DNA from: Phoronis australis | Taxonomy: Eukaryota > Phoronida > Phoronidae | Assembly (NCBI GenBank): GCA_002633005.1 | Contig: NMRA01000673.1 | Coordinates: 158,875 to 186,376, forward strand | DNA: 27,502 bases | Direction of reading: 5' to 3' | In this document: positions 1 to 11,456 of the stretch, piece after piece | Numbering within the stretch: position 1 is the first letter of the stretch | Layout of the letters: the number at the start of each line of letters is the position of its first letter | The notes under the pieces: generated by a model | The model's input: only the letters and a program-made list of their open reading frames with translations | What the model was told of the DNA's origin: nothing | The model's database searches: none | Position numbers and translations under genes: made by a program

Positions 1-1794
1 GAATCACACAATTTATAATTGATATGAAAAACATAAGGTAAAGTTAACGTTTGTGTTAGAGATAGTACTTTGGACGAGAAACTGGCAACCCATGGTTAAA
101 TTTACATGCACTTTCCCCAAGCAGGGTGGAAGTAATACAGCGAAACTATTATCAACAAACCTGCCAAACTTCCTCAAGTATACATTCAGCTACATATACT
201 GTACATGTAATTCTGCTCAACACATTCTTACTCTTCTTGAGTAAAACTAAATTATTTACCCGGGTGTTGGAAAATTGGCGTTCTTCAGTTATTCAGCTGC
301 TAAAATTAATTGTCATGCGCTCTTTAGGTGCCATTACGTCACCTATTGGCCAATTCCCATGTTCTTAAATCAACTGTGAGGTTCATGTCATCACAATCGG
401 AAGTAGTGTCATTTCGTAACAACCAAATTTCAGAACAAACCCTCGAGAGATAACGCAAAATTTTTGGAAATGGCGAGTACGTGCGCGTGTCACGACCATA
501 CACTTTTTCAAAACGACGTCAGATTCTCCTTAGTTACGAGGCGGAGGGCCGTAACGGGCAAGGTGAATGTCGGTTCCCAGATTCTGCATGCACTCCTGCA
601 GGTTGTTAGCTCTAAGTTTCATGAGGAGGTGACGAGCTGAGCACCCGAGTTGTGCGAAATTTCGGTGTGTAACGGAGCTCTAGACACGGCTACCTACATG
701 TAGCTGAAGTATGTACATTTATGATGCAACTTTTGTAACTATAGGCCTACATCTATATACTTTGAACATGGCCTCTTCAAGAAGTATTTTCCGTCTCTTG
801 CGATGAACACTGCAGCTGTAGCTATTTCCCCTCGGCGTTTTCCACTAGCTACTATACATGTACACCTGTATCTAGTTCTTATTTAAAGTATTTGAATACT
901 ATGATCTACTAGTTATGGCTTTGCGTCGGAGCGTGAATGTGCAGTTGAGCATGTAGACGATTTCAAATGTTCCACATAATCAATTCGTATGAAAATCAAA
1001 CATTGGGAATTCGCAAATCCCAATACATAAGCAGTAATAATGCATGCAGTTATGGTCCTAGGTTTTCAGTCAGAACGCATGCGCATCTCCCAATTCAACA
1101 ATTAAATGTACCTGTATGTTTTGTTCGTCTGAGAAATTAAAACCCCAAAAAGTAAAAAAGTAGCGCAGTGGAACTACCTAAATTGCTTGTTACCCGAACA
1201 ATACGGCACTGACACGATGGCATCACTTCAATTCTAAAAACGAACGAGTGACCACCCTGTACACAGGCGTGAGATCGGGTGAGCGGTGTTTGCGCAGTCG
1301 CATATCTGTCATTTTGTTCAGGAGGTTCTGAAAATGGGTAGCCAGACGGAGTGCTCGAGATTTATCCACAGCAAAGTACAGTTCATGTAAGCAACAGAGT
1401 AGAGGTGCGGATTCCCTTGACCCTTTTCAGTTCCGCGCCTTTTGTTCACCATGGCAGGATTTTCCAACTCTTAAACAACCTCGGAATAATCCGACAAAGT
1501 GTTTGGTGGTCCATGAGCCATGGTTGTCGGTCGATGACCCCTGTTCGTGAGTCCTTGCACTGAGCATATCGGGTGCTTGAGGCGTGTTTACAGACGGCCA
1601 CAATTTGATAATGATGGGCAATCGTACCAAAGTCGATGGTTTCTACACAAGTCTACTTTCAGAACCTAGACGCCCTGAATGATAGTTGGGGTTAGAAATA
1701 GTTTCATGTTATCTTTCGAAACATGTTGTTTGTTGTAGGGAAATGGGGTTTAAGAAATACTGTATTTTCCTTTAAAATGTCCATAAATACTTAC
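1..1794 (-). other. Probably intron 8 of the VWDE-like gene; nothing recognisable
   Basis: No VWD-like exon, RNA gene or clear repeat was seen on either strand. There are four short stray reading frames (about 50-250 bases) with no domain. The stretch holds three TACATGTA palindromes. Confidence 0.5.
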
Positions 1795-1874
1795 ACGCCA
1801 TCAAACGTCTTCATGTGTGGGTCGTTAGTACTTCTACACACGGCAACGTCTTCGTCTTTGTCCTTTACGAGAAT
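1795..1874 (-). CDS. VWDE-like gene exon 8: start of the VWD domain
   Basis: The acceptor ttcctactcatag is followed by ILVKDKDEDVAVC, then RSTNDPHMKTFDG, residues 387-412. (S)TNDPHM.TFDG is the opening of a von Willebrand factor D domain. The entry phase 0 matches exon 7 across a 3.1-kb intron. The donor is probably GGCGT|gtaagt (phase 2, end 1795). GGC|gtgtaa (phase 0, end 1797) is the alternative and cannot be excluded without the next exon. The expected next piece of VWD (a YDN...GEF-like strand) was looked for to the left and not found, so it probably lies outside the window. Confidence 0.83.
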
Positions 1875-4800
1875 CTATGAGTAGGAACGAATAGAAACTC
1901 ATCCGAAGCGATCTCCCTCACCAGACAAAAGACCTCTCTCACCAGACAAACACATTCAAAAGTTTACATAACACGAATGTGGTTTTTAAGTACATTCGTG
2001 TTCAGTGTAATAGCAATCACAATTACTTATCAACATTATGGAAAATGAGCTTCATTATAGGTATGTGCACAGTGCACGCTTTATTTACATTTTAAAAAGT
2101 TAGTTCCTATACTACGTCTTGATTCCAAGGCTGAGCTGAAGTCTCGATATTTCGTTAACTTTATCTAACCAGGCGTGCGTTCAGTAGACGCTAGGACCTA
2201 CGCTAGGACCTAGCTAAAATCTAGTCAAAGTCACGTGTTCTCATTTAAAATACACGGCAATATCTTACGTAATCTCGCGAAGACTTGCTTTTTAGCGAGG
2301 TCCTAGCGTTACTGAACGGGAGACGGCTCCTCCGGTGCATTGGAGTGTTTATCTGCCATTTTTATTGTAAACTGTTACCGTATGCACATTTTGTGCCATT
2401 TTTGTAAAATTGTCGCTTGAGAATAAAAATGGACAAAACATATGTACAGGTGGTTTTTGCTTCGTACATAGTGTGGACCTAGGTCTGAGGAGAAACGATA
2501 AACAGACCTTGCTATACCTGGTACTTCTGATTGGTGGGAAATACATGTACCTATTGTGTGAACTTTAGTCTTGATCTTAAGCTTCGGTGGTTTCAGTTTA
2601 GGCTCGTAGAATTATCAGTTCCATTTCTTATTTTGTGAAATTTTTTTGTTAGTGATAATAGTGTCTTTCTTTGTACTTTCTGTAAGTGGGGAACGCAGAC
2701 TTTCCTTCATTTATACTGGCAATGTGATATATATTTTGAAGCACGATGGAGAACTGCTAGGTTAAAAAAGACACAGACATCTCTACGGGTACTAATGTAG
2801 CCACCGTTCTATGTGTCTACAGATATAGAAACCGCCTAGACAACAGTGCATCACTTACATGTAAGTGTATGCATTTGCAAATTTTACTTACATAAACAAC
2901 AGCTAAGAGATAATAATCCTCCAACTTTAACAACAGAGCAAAAGGAAAAGACAGGTAATACTGTTCCAACAAAAACATATATTCAAAAATTCAAAATTGG
3001 ACAAAATTACAAATAGATTGTCAACACTAAATGATTTAATAATAATGTAAAGTAACATTTTGTAAATCGCCATCTTTTTCAGAAATCGTACAGTACAAAG
3101 TGTAGTAGATACTTCTTGTTACATAGTTTTTTCATCAAATCTCAGCTCGGATGTACATTTTAGTATTGTAAAACCCTTTACAAACTTATTTTAAAGTAAG
3201 GCAAGGGGAATCCCAGACTTTTGTCCTTGCTCATATGAACTGGGAAAATAAAAAAAAATATTCTTAATGTAGTCAAGCACCTGTAACTGCACGTGGGGGC
3301 AAGAGCTACATGTAATAAATTTCGGTTATTCCAAATCCAATGTATTTTCCATTAAGTACCGAACGTTATATTAACAAGTATGTTGATGAAATAGAAGATA
3401 TTACTATGGTTATATTGTCCTTCAAGCGTCAATTATCGAAAGAGTCATAGCAACAAGAAAGATGATACCATATCTGAAAGACATGACAGTGATTTCTTAT
3501 GCAAACAAGTACTACAGTCCCAAAACAAGGCGCTGTGGTATTTGTTGTCCGAATTTTCGAAAAAGTTTGATATACCTTGTAAGCCATTCAAAATAGCAGA
3601 GTTTCATTTGATTGCCTTGCACCGTTTGTATATACCTTCCGACATTAGTATTAGGGCTTCCTGATAAAATCCGAACCCCTTGTCAAATTATTAAGTATCG
3701 AGATTCATCATAGATTGGTATTGGACACCCTAGTCCGTGAGGTTTGCAGAAAGGCTGCGTCATAGCTGGATGTTCTGCAACGACTTGTCATCCGTTCTTG
3801 AATTTACCTCAGACATGGCAATCCTTAATTGTTTTATGTCATGCTATTTCACTTACTGTAAAATTAGTTGGTACTTTGTGTGGCTCGAAAAACTTCAGAA
3901 CAGGACCTTGAAATTTGTTTTCCATGATTTCTGTCATGTTTGTTTGCTTGTTTCTTATATGTGTCCATTATTTTAGATTTTTCAATCATCATAACCTCGG
4001 ACTAATGTTTTATGTTTACTCTGAAAACGGACAATAAAGAATTAAAAAAGAATCCTTTGACTGTTCTAAGACGTCAGCAATGATCAATTATGTGGCCCAC
4101 GTACCTCTATCGACGGTAGGTGATAATTTGACCAAACCGGATGTCCAAAGACAATATCTGGAGTTCTCAAATAAACTGTCCGCAGCACGTTGCCTTTCCC
4201 AAATTCCGTTCCCTAAACAGAAAAGCAAAGGTCAAAAACACGTCAAATACGGCAATGGTGAACTTCAATTCTTAGCTTTGTGTATTATCTTAAATAGCAC
4301 AAATTTGAGGGATTAAGGAACCCTTCCCTAGTTACTTCAGCAAAATGGAGAATGATGCTGAAATGTGATTCACAAGTTCGAGTGAGGCACGTCTTCAATC
4401 GTTCATTTGACTAGGCCTTTGGACGATTAAGGCAACCGTGGTTACCAGTTTGTGCTCACTAACCACTCTGGCGTAAAGTCGCCTCATTTGTTTCAATTTT
4501 CAGTTGTAGAGATAACATGCGAATAAACAAGAGCTTTCTGCTTAAACGTAAATTTTAGTAACATTGCATCCCTTTGGAAAGAAGTTGTTCATAGTATTTT
4601 GGTATATTGCGTGCACGCAGTTACACCTACATGTACACTGTACACAATAGCTGCTCATCGAAATAACGCCGCTAACTCTGCGGTATATTCCAACACTGCT
4701 GTACCTTAAGAAGAAACCCGGATGTCGTCGTGCTGACTATTTTACAACGAATTTGGTTCGCCATACGTCATTCCCATACTAACTAAGTTTCACTTATTGG

Positions 4801-7800
4801 GCTCATCTCAGGAAAGCGGAGACGGCCCTAACTTTTCAAAGCAAGGTAAGTCACAAGAGAGGAGTGTCGAATTCATGAAGTGAGAATAGTGCTTGTTGAA
4901 GAAAAAACGTAATAAATGCGCTGCCATACTCTTAATAAATAATACTCATAACATAAATTTTTGATGACCTTACCGTTTCGATTTTGTTGTCGAGTGAAGC
5001 TCTCACACGCGCAGTTACAATCTTTTTATTCAACCAGTCGTCTTTCGAAATTTTGATGGCGCAGTCACCGTAAACCAACTGCGCTAAAGGCTCGCCAGTG
5101 GAACAGTGGGCCCCATCTCTTGCGCCAAATGGAACACGCACTTCGAGATCTAGAGGAGCGTCGCCCAAATACGGAGTGTGCACTTTCAGTTGAATGTTAT
5201 AATCTTCTCCCTCATTCAGTTCTATTCGACGGTTAGTATACCCTAGAATCTTCAAAAATAGAACATTCAATTGGATGCTGGGTATGTATGTTATACACGT
5301 AGCATAAGTAACTAATATCAACATCCGTGAGACTACATGCAGTTTTTGAAACACCGATATGGAGCACATCAAAGATATTACAAACACTAAGGAACTTTTG
5401 TGCTGTGAAAAATCTCTGTAAAAATATACTAGTCTGCACTTCTTTGAAATGTTTCCAGCAAGTCATGCGCTTATACGATTGTGTAACTCAACTCACTTCT
5501 ATGCCGACAAATAAGCGTTCTTGGCTGACTTTCCACTGACTGTAGGCACCTCTTCGGAAGAAGGACCTAATTTTGCATTGAATCTGAAAAAGCAGTTGTC
5601 TTGTGACTTAATCAGCATAATTTTTAAGCTCCAAACAATTGAATTGATAAGGTCTGGACTTTGAGCTCTTTTTTATGCCACAGCGTCAATGCGGCATCAA
5701 GCGATTTCAGACAAAAAAGCTTTGATCTAGGTCACGAGCCGTTATTCTTAGCCTAAGTGTTGTTGCTTAATGAGTTTTGATTTGGTCATTTGGTCTCTGG
5801 GAAGGAACTGACCGTTCTTTATTTTTTTAGAACAAGGTCATGGAATTTGAGGTTAGGCCTTGACCTGCAATTCGACGACCTTGTTCCTTTATTTTTTAGA
5901 ACAAGGTATAAATAACGAAGTGCGAGTTCTTTCCAAAACCATAAATCATTCCTACATGTACTTTGATTAAGAAACAGTTTGAGACCAATTCATGAAGGCA
6001 AGTGGACTAAATTCGATTTTAGTTTTACAGAACGTTTTATGTTTGTAAGTTGCTTTCAGACCAAGGAGGGACACCGATAAGCATGTGACTAAATCATATA
6101 TTGAGAACACATCAAGCCTTAAGCCGGAGCAGGAAGAGTCGGGTAACTGAGCATTCGTAATATACATGTAATAAGATGCTGGTAGAGACATCTTGTGTTG
6201 CTACTGTCCATAACGTCGTGTGTATATGTCCATAACATAACAGAATGCACGCCTTTAATGCTGCTTTTACTGAAAGTCTGAGAAGACGTCATTCGTAGGA
6301 CAGCAGTGTTCCCCCAGAGTATACATGTATATGAATATGGTTGTTGGTCTAGTAGCAGGGCATCCTATATTGGGAAACAACGAACGCCCAAGATGCCTGT
6401 CGGATATCACCATAGGTTGCACGTGAAAAACGCTTCGTTTGCAGAGTTACCTCGCCAATAACTAGCGAACGAGTGCTTATGCTATGACCTGCGTTGAAGA
6501 GGGCGTTCCGTGGAGCAAGAGTCTTACGAGAAAAGCAAAATCAAGTGAGACCACAAAAAACACGCGAATCAAAGGCAAGTGTTTCCCGAATAAGTCCAAG
6601 ATCTTATCAGGGTAGACTAGAAAAATGATAGCAAGTGAGGTGATTTGTGGGCGAGAAGATAATTTACAAGTTTCCTCTCACAGATTTCTCACTGAAGGTG
6701 TCGCGCAATTGCTGTGTGTTGCGGAACACGTTCCTGGTGACATTCATATGGAACATAAGTCTCGTGAACGGTCCCAAACTTTGGACATCTCTCTCGTCAA
6801 TGTGTATACAGGGAAGGAGGGCCCTATTTAGAGGAACCACGCTACGAATGCCGAGTTTACAACTAGACGCATACGTATTTGTGGAACGATGAGCTCATAC
6901 TAACTTCTCCACGCTATTATAAGTTAACTTCTGCCACCTTGTTGCACCTAACACATTTTACTATACATGTACACGTTTTACATAACAGTATTTAGAACAC
7001 TACTGCCAATAACATTTTAATGTCGACATAACTTACGTATTTCCCAAACACTGAGTTCTCCAGCTTGTCTTCGCCGAGGACAAATTTGATGGGCAGATCG
7101 CCATCCTTTACGTCTCTTAATAACTCTTTAGTGCCATCGCCTTGTTCCATAAGCCAAGACACTTCAAAGCTCTGCCGTGCGTCATGGTCTTTATTTGGTT
7201 CCAAAGTGCACGCATAACGTATTTCCTGAAGGTTTGGGTCAACCTGGTTTTCCAAGAGCAATACGGGGTCGTTTACTAGTTCCACGACTTCGGAAGCTAA
7301 ATGAAGTATAAGGGCATTATTGTAAAATAGCTACACATGCTTTCCGTGCGTCAGAGAACTGCTTATTATCAACATATAGCCCGTCGGACAAGATGCCCTC
7401 GTACTAAAGCTCATGCTAAAGGTTTTGCGGTAACCAGAATCTTGATAATTTGACCAATTGCATACTCCTTGCGAAATGTCGACAAACACACAATACATGT
7501 ACGTTTTACCATGCACCGTGTTGTTTGCCGGGTACAATGGCGGCTTGGAAACGAAGGTGTGTCAAGAATACTGCGTTCTGATTGGTCACCTAAGCCTAGG
7601 TAGTGAAGGAGCTAATAGGGAGGTGACCAGCCTCAAATCATCCGTCCCAGAATCTCCAGTAGAGTATGTATGCGACAATCAGAACCGAGATAAAATGGTA
7701 TCATAAAATCGAATAAAATCAAAGCTTGCAAACCAACCACACAATTTCAAGTTTCAAATCTTATCAAGAACTGTTCAATCAATTTTGTTAGCAATTGCAA

Positions 7801-10800
7801 ATAATCTTACGGAGACATCCGGGTGTGAAGCCAGTCGGTGACCCTTGACCTTGCGGACAAGGAGAGTGGTCTCCTGAAAATGAGAAACGGATGCATGCGT
7901 AATGTACACCATACACGACTACATGTAAATGAAAACTCAGGTCAACCTTGGTGGCCCATTTTGAAGGCGAGCTGAGGACACAATAAGACGAATGTTGGTC
8001 TAGATGCGTTCCGTAGTCGCAAGAATCTCACCCAATAAGCTTTGACAGACTCAAAAATCACGTTAAATCAAGCGAATAGAGGCGAGGGTTTCACCTACCC
8101 TGAGAAAATAGCGATCACTAAAGTGATGAGAAGGTGAGGTTGAAATGCTAAATTATAGGATAGAATTCAGTTTACGATGCATAAGCGAAGAGTTCTCGCC
8201 GAAAGTGTCTATGTAGTGCTTTGGCTCTACGGAACGTAGCCCTGTCTGATCAAATTTTGTTGTATTTCGGATATAATTTTCTTAACTTAACGAACTTTCT
8301 AAAATCATTAGCGGCACTCTCAACTTGATGGCAAATGCAGTGCCTGACATGAACTAAATTACTCTTACCAAAACAATATCCGGAAGGACATCCGGGTGAC
8401 GGAAGTAGGTAGTAAGCAATTATGTCGTTACCGCAGTTCTTCACTTGAAGCTTGAGTCTGAAAGCGCAGCATTTGTTCTTCACAGAAACACAGCAGTGTG
8501 TGTTAGAGATCTCGCCAGGATTTGGAATTTCCCCTGCAACAGCCGTGAACATAGTCAGCGTGTCCCGTATTCGTATTTTTCACACAAGAATACTCGAAGA
8601 CATTGTATTGTGATTAAGGTTTACCCATTTGATTTTGAAAATCCCTTGTGCAGAGTATATGCCGTCTGAACACATTGCGAAAGGTAACGCCTACCCACGT
8701 ACACTGTAGAAATTATACAGTAGGTACAGTATGGGTGTTGCGTTCATAACGCGTTCACACCTTGTGTTAATATCGTGCATCTCGGATACGTATTCAATTC
8801 CATTAATGTTATATAAAAACTTTTGTACCCTCCAATCTAAAATATGTATCAGAAAAGAAGCATAAATTTTCAGATATAAAAATCAGGGATCATGAAATAT
8901 GTGTTGCATTAATGTGCCATCGATAATTACATGTACAACTGTACGTAATCACCTTTTTATCAAAATTCATTTTTAAGAAAGCTACATTTGCCAGCAAAAA
9001 AAACACTCGATTAACTGCATAAATTATCGCATTCCTGCACCAAGTTAACTCGCGAAACTTATGTTATTTTTGAAAAAAATGGTAGTCATATTAACATTAT
9101 TTCTTTGCATTGTACACACCGTTGACTTAATGTTATGTCGAACAAAAGAAGATGAACGGACTGTTTATAGTGTGTATAGTGTACATCTACGTTATGTACG
9201 GAACTGGATGTAACTGGCAGCAGACTCAATTTAAATGACAGCTCTGCAATCTTTGAATTTGGATACATGAAAGTAGTAAACAAATTTATACGCGGTTGAG
9301 GGTGGTTACGTATTTGAAGTTCTGTGAGAGTGACGATAAGACACTCTGCTACCTGTACAAATACATGTATACGGAATATTGTAAGAGTGGCCATTTTTAA
9401 ACACCATTTGAGATAACCTTAAGAAAACACCCATGACTTGCATATACTTTGTTCAATATGGACACGCTCCCTCAATGGGAGTGAATGCATAACCAAGACG
9501 CAGGATCATGTACATCACGGTATGCAATAATAGTTAAATGCATGATGATTACAAGACTGGGGAACAGTAATTTTCTCGAAAAATGTATGTCCATTATAAT
9601 CGGGACTGTTTTTTTACTTGTCTGAACACTATCACCAGTTGTTTTCATCTTCAAGGACATAACCAATTTTCTTAGGTGTGTTTCACGCAATCGACCTCAG
9701 CAAATACATGTAATAGATGCTCAGCAAGTTGCAATAGAAGAGCGTATTAAGGATTCCATAGTTTTCAAATACAATTGTTTCAAGACTTTTTTATGCCTGT
9801 GTTTGTTTTCAGAATATTTTGTAATCAAAATACGATACCATTCATCCACAACGTGTATCGCGTCCCACAGCGATAGTTTGGAACACACTCATTGGCCATC
9901 GTCAATGACTTCCGGTTTCCATTCGGAGAATCAGGAGCTAGGAAGATGTACCAACCTGGAAAAGGAATGAGTGGACTATAACTGGTTCACTTAAACAGAC
10001 ATTGTTCAGCAAGGTACATACTGTATTTCCAGCCAAAATAATTTAGGTAAATATGAACATATCACAATTGCCTGGGCGCTTGGACACATTGGTATCCAGG
10101 GTAATGAGGCAGCTGCTCAATAAACCAAACTTTATCAGAACTTGATTTTCAATTACCTGAACCAATATTACCCCTTCCTGTTGCCTCTTGCGTCTTACAC
10201 ATGAGGGATTGGTGAACGATGAAAAACATATTAGACCAACGCAAATGACTGTAGAAAAACAAAAGAGGTGGTGAGCTGAGTAAGCCATAGACTAACTACC
10301 AAGCTTTTGAGTCTGACGAGGTCTCAACTGCAAATGGTAATGCAGTGTCGCTGTAAATTGCACAAATATAAGAAATGATATTTCACTCGTTAAAAAAATT
10401 ATGTGAGAATATGGACTCGTCCCTCTTATACCCCCATCTTTCGGACTGTCCAATAACCTCTTGTGTAGATTCGCATGCGGTCCTCCTGCACCCGAGGCAC
10501 TAGGACATTCCATTACCAGCCTCACTATTGGTTCGTTTGTATTACTGCCACGAGTTTGGTAAACTCCTGGCTCCCATAGGCTGATGATTGTCACGTGTCA
10601 TAGGGCTCCTTTGTTCTCAAGAAAGTTATATTTCCTGCCATCAGTACTTCGGTTTAGCAGCACTTAGGTTCGAGCTAATCTCTCTTCATTTTTTCCCACC
10701 CTCTACCACCCTCTCCTTTGGGTAGTTCCTCTTACCTGAGTGCTGGCGCTTTTTATTGCCCATCTTTCCACAGAGATTATTATTTTATCTTTATGTTATT

Positions 10801-11387
10801 TGTACACTCATATTTCTGTACCTTATTAGTCATAATAAATGACCTTATATCGCCTATACACTGTCTCTTTTGTATCACTGGAAAGGGAGCTTGCGACGCA
10901 CCTATTATTTTCGGGACATATTCCGAGCATAAAACAACAGGTCGAAATGCTGGATTTAAGATGAAACACCAGAGCACCATGTTGGTCGAAAATTCACTTA
11001 ACAAAGCATTTAGAAATCTAGAAAGTAAAGCAGTTTCAGTGAAAACTGTAATAGGCAACAACCACTTGCAAAATTTGGCTGGCAGAATTGCTGAGTACAT
11101 GTATGATTAGTGAAATAAAAGCACAATCATGGGCGGAGCAGCACTGAAATAAGTGGGGTCTATATCCCCCTAGCCCCCAATATGGTGCGCTGCCTACGTC
11201 CATGAGCGGCGATGCGCTGACATAACTGGGGGGGGGGGCTATAGCCCTCAATCCCCTATGGTGCACCGCCCATGGCAATGCCTGCTGCAATGGACCTTTA
11301 GAAGGTCTAAATAACGCATCGGACATTCTGTTTTGCGTACTTTATTTCGCAAAATTCTGACACCACTGTCCCATTATTACCGTTATC

Positions 11388-11456
<69 letters not shown>

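Noticed and set aside
1-1794. A second VWD exon completing the domain
   Set aside because: Looked for a YDN...GEF-like strand in all minus-strand frames; none was found with splice sites.
6625-6892. Plus- and minus-strand open frames over this stretch as exons
   Set aside because: They overlap the inverted-ended repeat copy A and have no domain or splice support.
8534-8552. ATG-initiated short protein starting MFTAVAG before exon 3
   Set aside because: The ATG lies before a good acceptor, and the phase from exon 2 enters after it; the upstream codons are intronic.
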